From CBDFHC01 sp965247585 (GTDB taxonomy: Bacteria > Chloroflexota > Dehalococcoidia > Lucifugimonadales > GCA-2712585), in the NCBI GenBank assembly GCA_965247585.1, contig CBDFHC010000004.1:930001-994000 (forward strand): a stretch of DNA of 64,000 nt, written 5' to 3'. A program made the translations under genes and the position numbers. Of this stretch, positions 34,247 to 43,622 are shown piece by piece. Position 1 is the stretch's first letter. Every line of letters starts with the position of its first letter. Below the pieces are notes generated by a model. It was not told the origin of the DNA, ran no database searches, and saw only the letters and a list, made by a program, of their open reading frames with translations.

Positions 34247-35481
34247 GCGGATTCCACCTCTTCCGGCCCTAGCTCCGCGGTGGATGGGGTCTTTTTCAGG
34301 CGGCCCGGCCCCGTCTCCGGCAGGAGGAGAGCCACCACCAGAAGACCGAATGCGAAGACGCTCCAGATAGAGAAGGCTGGGACATAGGTGCCCATGCGGT
34401 CGGTCATAAAGCCCACTGCGACAGGGGAGACGACGGAAAATGAGCTGCCGATGGCGAACATGGTGGCCCACATGACGGCCACTTGCCTGGAAGTGGTGCC
34501 TTCCATTTCCATGGGCACGGTGAGGAAAACCGGGAGGTAGAAAAAGCTGGCGAAGCCGACCATAACCACGGAAACGTAGATGAGGGCTTCGTTGTTCAGA
34601 GCGAAAGTGCCGAACCCCGCAAGGCCAACGACAACGCCTGAGAAGATGAAAAAGGGCCGCCGGATGCCGGTGCGGCTGCTGAGGGCGCCACCTGCAAGAG
34701 TACCGGCCAGGCCGGACAGGGAGACCAGGCCGACGATGAAGCCAGCCTTGTTGAGCGACATGTCGAAGACCTCGTTGTAGTAGCTGGGGAGCCAGGTGGT
34801 GAGGGCCACGTACAAGGCCAGCACGGCGCCATCCCCCAGCCCCAGCAGCAGGGTTACTTTGGAGCGCATGGCGCTCCACATCTGGGCGAGGGTGATGGCG
34901 TTGGACTCGGACCGGTCCGATTCGGGAATCTTAGCGAAAAGCGTCCAAGCCACAAATCCAACCGCCAGGGTGCCACCCAAGAGACCAAGGGTATTCTGCC
35001 AACCAAGCACGTCGGAGACGGGTGCGGTAATGAAGGTGGCGAGGCTGATGCCAATGGTGAAGAAGCTGATGTTTATGCCGTTGACCAAGGGCAGCTGTCG
35101 GCGGCTGAAGACCCTCATGACAATGAGCGAAGTGGCAGGCATGGCCAAGGCTATGGCAAGGCCGTAGATGATCCGCAGGATGATTAGTAAGGTGAAGGAG
35201 TCAGCGAATGGGGTGAGCGCCATGGCGGCGGCGAGGAGCCAGCCAAGGGAGAAGGTGAGCTTGAGCGGGGCGCGGGCCACCAACATTCCACCGGGTATCA
35301 TGATAGCCGCTTGCACCATGAAGACGAGGGATACGAGAAGGCTGGCGGTGCCCCGGCTAACATCATAGTGGTCCATGATGAGGGGCATGATGGGATTAAC
35401 GGCGGCGAAATTTGCGCCGTAAAACAGATTGAAGCACAGCAGGAATCCTGCTATGGCGTATTTGTTAGGACTCGAAGGCAC
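34243..35481 (-). CDS. Major facilitator superfamily transporter
   Basis: A 412-residue integral membrane protein with about 12 hydrophobic segments. The loop 2-3 MFS signature appears as a GGMLVARAPLKLTF variant, and NPIMPLIMDHYDVSRGTASLL near the N-terminus is typical. The substrate is not evident; neighbouring hydrolases suggest a carboxylate or amide-type solute. The C-terminus is charged (PGRLKKTPSTAELGPEEVES). Its stop overlaps that of the convergent amidohydrolase gene. Confidence 0.85.
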   Translation of the reverse strand: MPSSPNKYAIAGFLLCFNLFYGANFAAVNPIMPLIMDHYDVSRGTASLLVSLVFMVQAAIMIPGGMLVARAPLKLTFSLGWLLAAAMALTPFADSFTLLIILRIIYGLAIALAMPATSLIVMRVFSRRQLPLVNGINISFFTIGISLATFITAPVSDVLGWQNTLGLLGGTLAVGFVAWTLFAKIPESDRSESNAITLAQMWSAMRSKVTLLLGLGDGAVLALYVALTTWLPSYYNEVFDMSLNKAGFIVGLVSLSGLAGTLAGGALSSRTGIRRPFFIFSGVVVGLAGFGTFALNNEALIYVSVVMVGFASFFYLPVFLTVPMEMEGTTSRQVAVMWATMFAIGSSFSVVSPVAVGFMTDRMGTYVPAFSIWSVFAFGLLVVALLLPETGPGRLKKTPSTAELGPEEVESA

Positions 35482-35646
35482 AAACAGGGACTCTGGTCCA
35501 AGAAAGCCAAGTAGGCAACCACTTTAACCGTTCGAGAGCCCATATCCTAGAAGGCCGACCCTCACTCAACATTCGATTTGCCGGATGACGGTGACAATCG
35601 ATTGGTCGAGTGCCAAATGGCCCAAGGCGGGTTCTCCGGCTATTGG

Positions 35647-35674
35647 TTGTGAACACAGGCGCAATGGCTATAAT
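35647..35674 (+). promoter_or_regulatory. Predicted promoter of the M1 aminopeptidase gene
   Basis: TTGTGA at 35647-35652, a 16 bp spacer and TATAAT at 35669-35674, 43 bp before ATG 35718. Confidence 0.45.
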
Positions 35675-35717
35675 GGGTCTGCCTTGCGGGCACCGCATCC
35701 CGGGGGCAGGAGAAGAT

Positions 35718-38309
35718 ATGACCACCCAAACCAGCTATAGATTGCCCACCAGTGTCCGGCCTCACCGATACGAAATCTGCCTCACCCCCAACCTGGACGA
35801 CTTCACATTCACCGGCGAACAATCAGTCCGGATAGAGGTCTCGCAGGCCACCGCCAACATAGTGGTCAACGCCGTGGAGTTGGAGATCGGCTACGCCGCC
35901 GTTGTCCTGGGAGACGGGAGGACCGTTGAAGCGGCGGACATCACGTTTGATGAGGAGGCGGAGACCGCCACCCTGGCCTTCGCCTCGGAGGTCCCGGTGG
36001 GCGCCGCAACTTTGACCACCCGATTTCGGGGGACCCTTAATGACCAGCTTCGAGGCTTCTACAGGTGCCAGTACGCCGGGACAGACGGCGAGGAGCGATT
36101 CCTGGCCACGACCCAGTTCGAGGCCACGGACGCGCGGCGAGCATTTCCATGCTGGGACGAGCCGGCAGCAAAGGCGGTGTTTCAAGTTACCCTGGTAATC
36201 CCCCCCGGGATGGTGGCCCTATCCAACACGCCTTCAGTTTCAGAGACGGCTCTGGCCAACGGCACTAAGGCGGTCCAATTTGCCGAGACGCCCAAGATGT
36301 CCACCTATTTACTGGCCTTCGTGGTGGGCGATATGGCCTCGGTGGAAGGGCGGTCGGACGAGGGGACGCTGGTCCGCGTCTGGGCCACCCGGGGCAAGGA
36401 AGCGCAGGGACGCTTCGCCCTGGACGTGGCCTTGAGAATCCTGGACTACCTGAACTGGTACTTTGGCATTCCGTACCCGCTGGAGAAGCTGGACCACGTG
36501 GCGATTCCAGACTTCGCCGCCGGGGCGATGGAGAACTGGGGCGCCATTACCTATCGCGAGACGGCGCTCCTGTATGACGAGGCCAACTCGGCGGCCAACA
36601 CCCAGCAGCGCATCGCCGAGGTGGTGGCGCACGAGATGGCCCACATGTGGTTTGGCGACCTGGTCACCATGGAGTGGTGGGACGACCTGTGGCTGAACGA
36701 AAGCTTCGCTTCGTGGATGGGCAACAAGGCAGTGGACCACCTCTATCCTGCCTGGGATATGTGGACGCAGTTTGTCTTCCAGGACACCAATTCCGGTCTC
36801 AGCCTGGACGGGCTGAAGAACTCCCACCCCATTGAGGTGTCCGTGGGGAACCCCGCGGAGATAGGCGAGCTGTTTGACGCCATCAGCTACAGTAAGGGCG
36901 GCGCGGTACTCCGGATGCTGGAGGCCTTTCTGGGAGAGGAAACCTTCCGCAGCGGCATCCACAACTACCTCTCGGCCCACCTCTACAGCAACGCCCGGAC
37001 CGAAGACCTGTGGGCTGGCCTGGAGAAGGCATCAGGTCAACCGGTGACGCAGGTTATGAACACCTGGACAAAGCAGCCCGGCTACCCCGTGCTACAGGTG
37101 GAGACCGCCCGGAACGATGAAGGGACGACAATCACTCTGTCCCAGCGGCGCTTTCTGTATGACCAGCTTTTGGACCCTACCGCGGAAGACCCTTCATTGT
37201 GGCAGGTGCCGGTGAGCGCGTCCGGTGGTTCCGGGTCCGGCGGCGCCAGCATTCTGATGGACTCCCCAATGGCCAAGTTGTCACTGGCGGGAACCAGCGA
37301 ATGGGCCAAGGTGAACGCCGGACAGACGGGTTTCTACCGGGTGAGCTACCCCGTTGAGGAGTGGGACCGCCTGCGCGACGCGGTGCAGACGCGGCAGCTA
37401 TCGGCCACAGACCGTCTGGGCTTGCAAAACGATGCTTTCGCCCTGGCGCGGGCTGGCCAACTACCTCCCACGGTGTTCCTCTCTCTAGCGGAAGCCTACC
37501 GTGGGGAAGACCACGCCTCGGTGTGGAGCGAGCTGGCCACCAGCCTGCGGTCCCTGGAGAACCTCATCCTCGCCGAACCGTATCACCCGCAGTTTGAGGC
37601 GTTGGGGCGGGACCTGTTTGCGGGAGTGGCAAAACGGGTTGGCTGGGAGGCCAAACCAGAGGAAGGCCACCTGGACCTGCTCCTCCGCAGCCTGGTGCAG
37701 GGCCAACTGGGAGGCTTCGGCGACACCGAGACACTGGAAGAGGCGGGCCGCCGTTTCCAGGCCTATCTGAGCGACCCGGCGTCCCTTAGCCCGGACCTGC
37801 GGGGCGTGGTCTACGCGCTGACAGCCCAGCAGGGCGACGACGACACTTATCAGACGATGTTGCAATTGGGCGACAACGCCACGCTGCAAGAGGAAAAACT
37901 CAGGTTCCTCCGCTCCTTGGCCGCCTTTCGCCGGGAAGACCTGCTCCAGCGCACGCTGGAGCATTCGCTGGGGACAGATGTTCGGACCCAGGACGCGGTA
38001 TCGCTATTAACATCTGTGGCGGGGAATCCCTTGGGCCGGGAGATGGCCTGGGAGTTCATCAAGGAGAACTGGCCGGAGCTAGACCGCCGCTACGGGGCCG
38101 GGGGGTTTGCCATCATGCGGTTGGTAGCCGTCACCGGCGGCTTCACCACCCCTGAGCAGGGCCAGGACGTGGAGCGCTTCTTCCGAGACCACCCCACCCC
38201 CGGGGCGGCGCGCACCATTGAACAGTCGCTGGAGCGCATCCGGCTCAACGTGAAGTGGCTGGAGCTATACAACGGTGACCTGGCGGAGTGGTTCGGCAGC
38301 AGGAGCTAG
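35718..38309 (+). CDS. M1-family zinc aminopeptidase
   Basis: An 863-residue metallopeptidase that removes N-terminal residues from peptides in the cytosol. The exopeptidase motif GAMEN is at 269-273 and the zinc site is HEMAH (305-309) with the distal ligand Glu328 in LWLNESFASW; all are intact. The C-terminal 350 residues are the helical ERAP1-type domain. The frame is open from 35610, but ATG 35718 with AGGAGA upstream precedes the family start TSYRLPTSVRPHRYEI. It probably turns over peptides taken up or released by proteolysis. Confidence 0.93.
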   Translation: MTTQTSYRLPTSVRPHRYEICLTPNLDDFTFTGEQSVRIEVSQATANIVVNAVELEIGYAAVVLGDGRTVEAADITFDEEAETATLAFASEVPVGAATLTTRFRGTLNDQLRGFYRCQYAGTDGEERFLATTQFEATDARRAFPCWDEPAAKAVFQVTLVIPPGMVALSNTPSVSETALANGTKAVQFAETPKMSTYLLAFVVGDMASVEGRSDEGTLVRVWATRGKEAQGRFALDVALRILDYLNWYFGIPYPLEKLDHVAIPDFAAGAMENWGAITYRETALLYDEANSAANTQQRIAEVVAHEMAHMWFGDLVTMEWWDDLWLNESFASWMGNKAVDHLYPAWDMWTQFVFQDTNSGLSLDGLKNSHPIEVSVGNPAEIGELFDAISYSKGGAVLRMLEAFLGEETFRSGIHNYLSAHLYSNARTEDLWAGLEKASGQPVTQVMNTWTKQPGYPVLQVETARNDEGTTITLSQRRFLYDQLLDPTAEDPSLWQVPVSASGGSGSGGASILMDSPMAKLSLAGTSEWAKVNAGQTGFYRVSYPVEEWDRLRDAVQTRQLSATDRLGLQNDAFALARAGQLPPTVFLSLAEAYRGEDHASVWSELATSLRSLENLILAEPYHPQFEALGRDLFAGVAKRVGWEAKPEEGHLDLLLRSLVQGQLGGFGDTETLEEAGRRFQAYLSDPASLSPDLRGVVYALTAQQGDDDTYQTMLQLGDNATLQEEKLRFLRSLAAFRREDLLQRTLEHSLGTDVRTQDAVSLLTSVAGNPLGREMAWEFIKENWPELDRRYGAGGFAIMRLVAVTGGFTTPEQGQDVERFFRDHPTPGAARTIEQSLERIRLNVKWLELYNGDLAEWFGSRS

Positions 38310-38372
38310 CCCGAAGCACCTTTTTTCAAATGGCGGTATCTAAACACTAGCCGGATTTCGACCGGTGGGAGT

Positions 38373-39050
38373 GTGCAGATGCCCAGACGAGCCAAAAGAC
38401 GGTCAGCCAGGACGAGCGAGCAGACGCAGGACCCGGGCCAGGGTCCACAACCCCCAAACCAGCGGCCCCGGCGCGCTGGGGCTGGAAATATGGGGTGGTT
38501 CAACCGTCGCCGGTCCTCATTGCGTACTTACGGCATCATCGGCGTGGTGGTGGTAGGGGTGATAGCGCTGGTTGCCTTCGGCGTGCGGCAGTCCTTCGGC
38601 AGCGATTTCCAGTTCTCCATGTACCAGGGCGCGGACCTTTTGGGCGTGTCGGGGGAAAACGCCCAATTTTCTGAAGTCTTTCCAATGGACAAGCCGTTGA
38701 TACTGAACTTCTGGGCCGGACAATGCCCGCCCTGCCGGGCGGAGATGCCGGCATTCCAGCGAATCTCTCAGGAGTTCGCGGGCGAGGTGGTCCTATTCGG
38801 GCTGGACGTGGGACCGTTCACCGGCCTGGGCTCCAACCGGGATGCCCAAGACCTCCTGCGTCAGCTGGGCGTCACATACCCCGCGGGGTACGCGCTTGAC
38901 CGCGGCCCGGTGGCCCAGCACGGGGTCACCACCATGCCAACAACCCTTTTCATCACGGCAGACGGCAAGACCTTCCGGAAGCGCACCGGTCTGCTGCAAG
39001 AGTCAGAAATGCGCCGCCTGGTGGAAGACCTGATACAGGCTTCTTCCTAG
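38373..39050 (+). CDS. Membrane-anchored TlpA-like thioredoxin
   Basis: A protein of about 225 residues. A basic, Pro/Gln-rich N-terminus of about 50 residues is followed by one membrane segment (GIIGVVVVGVIALVAFGV). The thioredoxin domain then has the active site WAGQCPPCRAEMP and the cis-Pro MPTTLF. It should face the outside of the membrane and reduce or oxidise extracytoplasmic protein thiols, as in cytochrome c maturation. The start is either GTG 38373 or ATG 38379, two codons later. The CPPC motif is unusual against CGPC of cytosolic thioredoxin and typical of TlpA-like proteins. It follows the M1 peptidase gene after 63 bp. Confidence 0.86.
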   Translation: MQMPRRAKRRSARTSEQTQDPGQGPQPPNQRPRRAGAGNMGWFNRRRSSLRTYGIIGVVVVGVIALVAFGVRQSFGSDFQFSMYQGADLLGVSGENAQFSEVFPMDKPLILNFWAGQCPPCRAEMPAFQRISQEFAGEVVLFGLDVGPFTGLGSNRDAQDLLRQLGVTYPAGYALDRGPVAQHGVTTMPTTLFITADGKTFRKRTGLLQESEMRRLVEDLIQASS

Positions 39051-39069
39051 ATCGACGGCGGTAACATCC

Positions 39070-40515
39070 TCACGCCTGACCCAACGGCGGGCGTCGCTGC
39101 GCCCAGGGCCTCGCCTCCTCAAAGGCCGCCGAGGCCCGCAGTACGGTGGCTTCGTCCAGGTTCCGTCCCACAATCTGCATGCCGACGGGAAGGCCGGCGT
39201 TGGTGTTGCCGCAGGGTATGCTGGCCGCCGGGTTCCCGGACATGTTGAACGGGAATAGGGTGGTGTACCAACCCCACATGGGCGCTATCTTCCGGCCCCC
39301 CGCCATTTCCGGCCGTTGGTCCCATGGGAACGCGGTGACCGACGCCGTTGGCGTTAGCAAAAGGTCGAAACGCTGGAAGAAGTCATCTATCTGAGCGCGG
39401 AATCGCTCCAGCTCCGCCAGCGCCCACACGTAGCGGTGGGCTGGCGTGCGGCCCCCTTGCTCTATCCCCTCCCGAACGTAGGGCATCATCAGATGACCGG
39501 ACTCCTCCAAAAGGTGTCCGTAGTTGAGGAAGTCCTTGGGTCCGGCCAGGGCGCCTATCACCTCGCTCAGGTGGTCCACGTCCAGGTTTAGCCCCGCCGG
39601 CTTTACTGTGGCGCCCAGCTCCTCGAAAACCGCGGCGCCGCGTTCCACAATCGAAGCCACCTCCGAGTCCACGGCGGCGGAGCCCAGGTCCAAGCTCCAC
39701 GCCACCCGCAGCCCTTTGACGCCGCCATCAAGTTCCGCCAGAAAGTCCGGGGGCGGCTCGGCTATGGTGCACACCCTCTGCGCGTCGGGGTGCGGCCCGG
39801 ACATCGCTTGCAGGTACACCGCCGCGTCCCTCACCGTCCAGGCGAAGGGGCCGTCCCGGGAAAAGTGGACGGGGCTCCAGCTTTCAGGACCCGTGTTCCT
39901 CCGCGGCACCCGGCCCTGGGTGCCCATTATCCCGTAGATACCACAGAAGGAAGCCGGGATGCGAATGGAGCCTGCGCCGTCAGTGCCGTGGGCGATGGGG
40001 TTCATCCCCGTGGCCACGGAAACCGCCGCGCCGCCGCTGGACGCGCCGCTGGTCAGCGCCGGGTCCCATGGGTTGCGGCAATATTCGCCCAGCCGGTTCT
40101 CCGTCACCCCACCGCCGCTGCCAAACTCCGGCGTGTTTGTCTTGCCCAGGATGATAGCGCCCGCGTCCCGAATGCGGGCTACCAGCAGGTCGTCCTCTTC
40201 CGGCACCCAGTCTTTGAAAATTAGCGAACCCCGGGTTGTTCGGACTCCCTTGGTGGGCAGAAGGTCCTTGATGGAGGTGGGTATCCCGTGCAGGGGTCCC
40301 AACGAGTCGCCTCTTTGCACTGCATCCTCGGCGGTTCGGGCGTCCCGGAGCGCCTCATCGGCGCACACGGTGAGGAAGGCGTTCAGCTCCGGATTCAGAG
40401 CCGCCACCCGCCTAAGGCACGCCTCGGTCAGCTCCACCGGCGATAGCTGCTTTGCGCCTATCAGCTCGCGAAGCCTATACGCCGGTGTGACAGCTAGCTC
40501 CTGATCGTTGAGCAT
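39070..40515 (-). CDS. Amidase-signature enzyme
   Basis: A 481-residue amidase with an intact Lys-Ser-Ser triad: K83 (TSIKDLLP), S159 (SGASSGG) and the nucleophile S183 (GTDGAGSIRIP). It hydrolyses amides in the cytosol; a paralogue with a GatC partner is at 14516, but here no small subunit is adjacent, so this is probably a stand-alone amidase. AGGA lies upstream of ATG 40515. It converges on the thioredoxin gene. Substrate not predictable. Confidence 0.9.
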   Translation of the reverse strand: MLNDQELAVTPAYRLRELIGAKQLSPVELTEACLRRVAALNPELNAFLTVCADEALRDARTAEDAVQRGDSLGPLHGIPTSIKDLLPTKGVRTTRGSLIFKDWVPEEDDLLVARIRDAGAIILGKTNTPEFGSGGGVTENRLGEYCRNPWDPALTSGASSGGAAVSVATGMNPIAHGTDGAGSIRIPASFCGIYGIMGTQGRVPRRNTGPESWSPVHFSRDGPFAWTVRDAAVYLQAMSGPHPDAQRVCTIAEPPPDFLAELDGGVKGLRVAWSLDLGSAAVDSEVASIVERGAAVFEELGATVKPAGLNLDVDHLSEVIGALAGPKDFLNYGHLLEESGHLMMPYVREGIEQGGRTPAHRYVWALAELERFRAQIDDFFQRFDLLLTPTASVTAFPWDQRPEMAGGRKIAPMWGWYTTLFPFNMSGNPAASIPCGNTNAGLPVGMQIVGRNLDEATVLRASAAFEEARPWAQRRPPLGQA

Positions 40516-40636
40516 CGTCCATCCTCCTAAGGTCTGCCACCTTATGTCCGCCGTGACGCGGTGTCAACGCAGGGGTACGCGGTGGAGGGACCAGTGTATG
40601 TAGGAGGCGGAGGATAGGTGGAGGCGGCACACACCC

Positions 40637-40672
40637 CCTCTAAATCTCCCCCTCGATAGGGGGAGAAGAATA
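40637..40672 (+). repeat. Short palindromic intergenic repeat, family 2, copy 2
   Basis: Contains TCTCCCCC-TCGATA-GGGGGAGA, a perfect 8 bp stem. The flank ccctctaaat matches the copy at 10097. It lies in the 288 bp gap between the amidase and the DAO-type oxidase, in which I see no gene. Confidence 0.7.
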
Positions 40673-40803
40673 ACCGGCGTGCCGATGGGTATGGATGCGA
40701 CAGGGGGTTGGCGATCACCGGTTGGGGGGTTCGGGAGCTGGTGAGACGGCGTGATAGAATCGGACCGGAGCCATTGAAACCATAGAAAGGTTTACGGAAG
40801 AGG

Positions 40804-41985
40804 TTGGACCAAGTCTTTGACACCGTGGTGATTGGCGCCGGCGTGGTGGGCGGCGCGGTGGCCTACTACCTCAGCAAGGAGGGGCAGAAGGTCTGCCTCA
40901 TGGACCGGGAGTCCGTGGGCAGCGGCGCGTCGGCTCACGGCCATGGCGTCCTATCGCTGGTGGGCAAGGACTTCATCCCGGGCGCGCATTTTCAGCTTGG
41001 CCTGGCGGGCAAGGAACTGTTTCCCGATTTTGTTGCCGCCGTGACCGAGGACTCCGGCATCGACCCCATGTTCCACGAAAAGCAGGGCGTCAGCCTGGCG
41101 CTGGTAGAAGAGGAGCGAGGCATCTACGAAGAGGCCCTCACCTGGCAGCGCGACTACGTGCCCATGCAGTGGCTGGAGCCGGAGGACATACGGCGGTTGG
41201 AACCCCGGATCACGCCGGACGCGCTGGGCGGCGTCCTCTACCGCCACGGCCAGGTAGACGGCTACCGGCTTAGCCTGGCGACGGCCCAGGCGGTGGAGCG
41301 GTTGGGCGGCGCGGTACTGCTGAGAGAGGCCACCGGGCTGGTGGCCCAAGGACGCCGCGTCACCGGCGTGGCCTACCCCGGCGGCCAGGTCTCCGCCGAT
41401 GCCGTGGTCATCGCCATGGGGGCGTGGAGCGAGGCGGCGCGCATCTGGCTCCAGTTTCCGGTGCCGGTCAGGCCGCTGCACGGCCAGGTCCTCCAGGTCC
41501 GCCCGGCGGGAGACCCCATCGAGATATTCATCACCACCGGCCGGCACGGCCCCATCTTTCCCCGCCGCGACGGCGTGGTGCTGGTGGGCAGCATAGGCGG
41601 TGTGAGCATGAGCGGCTTGGACGTTGACACCGCGCACGTGTTTGACCCTCGAGAGACGGGACCCTGGGAGTACGACCTTCAGCCCAGCGAGTGGGGCCGC
41701 AACTTCATGCTGGAGCAGGTGCTCAAGATAATGCCCGCCCTGGAGGATGCGGAGGTGCTGGCGCATCTGGCCGGGGTGCGGCCCCTTTGCGCGGACCGGA
41801 TGCCGTTGATCGGCGCGGTGCCAGGCTGGCAGGGCGTCTATCTGGCGACGGGCCACGGCACCAAGGGGATTCACCTCAGCGGCATCACCGGCCGGGTGCT
41901 GGCCGATCTCATGGTGCGCGGTGAGACCGCGGCGGCGCAGGACGCCGAGGCGTTTTCTCCCGCACGGTTTGCCTGGGTTATGTAA
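40804..41985 (+). CDS. FAD-dependent amino-acid oxidase (DAO) family protein
   Basis: A 393-residue flavoprotein starting at TTG. VVIGAGVVGGAVAYYLSKEG is the FAD Rossmann motif (residues 8-27), and HGHGVLSLVG, DAVVIAMGAWS and YLATGHGTKGIHLSG are typical of glycine/sarcosine oxidases and related DAO-fold enzymes. It oxidises an amine or amino acid with O2 or an electron acceptor. No partner subunit is visible. The start codon is uncertain, but the frame begins right before the FAD motif. Confidence 0.84.
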   Translation: MDQVFDTVVIGAGVVGGAVAYYLSKEGQKVCLMDRESVGSGASAHGHGVLSLVGKDFIPGAHFQLGLAGKELFPDFVAAVTEDSGIDPMFHEKQGVSLALVEEERGIYEEALTWQRDYVPMQWLEPEDIRRLEPRITPDALGGVLYRHGQVDGYRLSLATAQAVERLGGAVLLREATGLVAQGRRVTGVAYPGGQVSADAVVIAMGAWSEAARIWLQFPVPVRPLHGQVLQVRPAGDPIEIFITTGRHGPIFPRRDGVVLVGSIGGVSMSGLDVDTAHVFDPRETGPWEYDLQPSEWGRNFMLEQVLKIMPALEDAEVLAHLAGVRPLCADRMPLIGAVPGWQGVYLATGHGTKGIHLSGITGRVLADLMVRGETAAAQDAEAFSPARFAWVM

Positions 41986-41987
41986 AG

Positions 41988-42048
41988 GCGCCGGGGGGAT
42001 TCCCCCAGACTCCCTACCAAAAAGGGAGCTCCCTCTCTGGACTCTCCC
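41988..42048 (+). repeat. Family 1 repeat, fragment
   Basis: The central stem has been replaced by GGGGGATTCCCCC but still pairs, followed by AGACTCCC and the CTCTGGACTCTCCCC tail. A near-complete copy starts 13 bp further on. Confidence 0.65.
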
Positions 42049-42060
42049 CTCAGGGGACCG

Positions 42061-42178
42061 CAAATCAGAGGTAGGTGCTACCCACCATCCCGCCCAGGAA
42101 GATTTATTAAACTAGAGTCTGAGGGACATCCTCAGACTCCCGGCAGCCACCACCCAGGTCCCCTGCACTCTCCTGTCA
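42061..42178 (+). repeat. Family 1 repeat, copy 8, with tail type B
   Basis: AAATCAGAGG head, stem TCTGAGGG/TCCTCAGA (one G-T pair), then the tail CACCCAGGTCCCCTGCACTC instead of the CCAGAGG stem. It fills part of the 416 bp gap between the oxidase and the amidohydrolase genes. Confidence 0.85.
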
Positions 42179-42307
42179 GTGGGCAGTCGAATTGAACGCT
42201 TAGGAGCTATTATGGCGTGAAAGCCCAGGAGGGATGTTACGCATTACATCTACAAGCTATCTTATAAGTACGCTTTAAGGCACATTAAGCCGGAAGTTAG
42301 CTGTGGC

Positions 42308-42336
42308 TTGACAGCCATTTCCGGTGTCAATACGAT
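42308..42336 (+). promoter_or_regulatory. Predicted promoter of the tandem amidohydrolase genes
   Basis: TTGACA at 42308-42313, a 17 bp spacer and TACGAT at 42331-42336, about 65 bp before the proposed start at 42402. Confidence 0.6.
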
Positions 42337-42401
42337 AGCCCCGTCAGACCCCATTAAAAGGCCCTAACCGGCGGCCCCCATAGAGCCAGTGGAGTAGTGA
42401 T

Positions 42402-43577
42402 ATAGAGATAAAGCACGGCCTCATAAGCTGTGACAGCCACGCCCAGGAGCACCCTGCGGTGTGGACCAGCAGGATGTCCAAGAGCAAGTGGGGTGATAGG
42501 ATACCCCGCCTGGTGGAGACCACAGACCGGGCGGCCATGGATATGCCCATTGACTACCCGGTCCAGCGGTGGACCGTGGACAACCAGATCACCTATCGCC
42601 GCGGCACCGCTAACTGCCCCACCGCGATGGGAGACCCCCTCCGCAAGACCTTTCCGCACCGTTGGGAGGAGGTCCCCCGCTTTGTTTACGACCCGAAAGA
42701 GCGGCTGAACGCCCAGGAGCGGGACCGCATAGACGCCGAGGTGCTCTTCCCCAACTATGGCGGCGCAGACGGCGACGGCTTCGCCGACCTGGAGCCGGAG
42801 CTGGAGATGGACTGCGTCCGCGCCTACAACGACTTTCTGGTGGAGGAGTGGCTTTCCGTCAGCGATCGGTACGTCCCCATCGCCATCCTCCCGTATAGCA
42901 GCGGCATTGACGCCACGGTGGCGGAAGCGACTCGCGCCGTGGGAATGGGTCACCGGGGCATCGTCATGCTATCGGAGCCTTCGCAGCGAGGTACGGGCCT
43001 TAATCACATCAACGACCGCCACTGGGACCCGCTGTGGGCCGCGTGCCAGGAGATGGACGTGCCGGTCCACTTTCACGCCGAAGGCGGCATGAACAAGCTT
43101 TCCATGGGTGACTGGGAAGGCTACACCCGCAACCAGTTTCAGGCCATGTGGCCGTCCGGCTCTTTCTCACTTCAAGCCCAGGTTTTGCCGAACCTGATCT
43201 TCTCCGGCATTCTAACCCGCTTCCCCAACCTTCAGGTGGTGTGCGCCGAGACCGGCCTGGGCTGGGTCAACTTCATCCTGGAGGCCTGCGACCATGAGTG
43301 GGAGAAGCACCACCTGTGGACCGAGGGCGTCACCCAGCGCCCCAGCGAGGTGTTTCACCGCCAGGTGCACATCAACTTCTGGTTTGAGCGGGCCGGGGTG
43401 GAGCAGCGCCACGACATTGGGTTGGAGAACATCATGTGGGAGTCAGACTTTCCCCACGCAACCTCCACTTGGCCCGATTCCTGGAGTTTTGTGGAGCGAA
43501 GTCTCCAGGGCGTTTCGGAAGAGGAGCGCTTCCCGATGATGGCGGGCAATGCGGTGCGCCTGTACAAATTGGCATGA
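42402..43577 (+). CDS. Amidohydrolase 2 family metal-dependent hydrolase, paralogue 1 (start uncertain)
   Basis: A protein of about 391 residues of the COG2159-type TIM-barrel hydrolases and decarboxylases. Seen: VPVHFHAEGGM, CAETGLGWVNF and MWESDFPHATSTWP, the last carrying the metal-ligand Asp. The usual starts fail: the first in-frame GTG is at 42459, yet homology to the next gene (EIKHGLISCDSHAQEHPAVW against its ELRYGVVSVDDHVQEHPDVW) extends back to 42402, including the D-x-H metal motif. The codon at 42402 is ATA, with GGAG 7 nt upstream, and the nearest upstream stop is at 42381. Either AUA is used as a start or the original ATG has mutated. Confidence 0.75.
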   Translation: MEIKHGLISCDSHAQEHPAVWTSRMSKSKWGDRIPRLVETTDRAAMDMPIDYPVQRWTVDNQITYRRGTANCPTAMGDPLRKTFPHRWEEVPRFVYDPKERLNAQERDRIDAEVLFPNYGGADGDGFADLEPELEMDCVRAYNDFLVEEWLSVSDRYVPIAILPYSSGIDATVAEATRAVGMGHRGIVMLSEPSQRGTGLNHINDRHWDPLWAACQEMDVPVHFHAEGGMNKLSMGDWEGYTRNQFQAMWPSGSFSLQAQVLPNLIFSGILTRFPNLQVVCAETGLGWVNFILEACDHEWEKHHLWTEGVTQRPSEVFHRQVHINFWFERAGVEQRHDIGLENIMWESDFPHATSTWPDSWSFVERSLQGVSEEERFPMMAGNAVRLYKLA

Positions 43578-43622
43578 ATCCGTTGGCTGCCTTTTTAGCC
43601 CGAACCCCGGCAGGAGGACCCC

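Noticed and set aside
40951..42063. A 370-codon minus-strand frame over the DAO-type oxidase
   Set aside because: Antisense to a clearly coding FAD enzyme and without motifs of its own.
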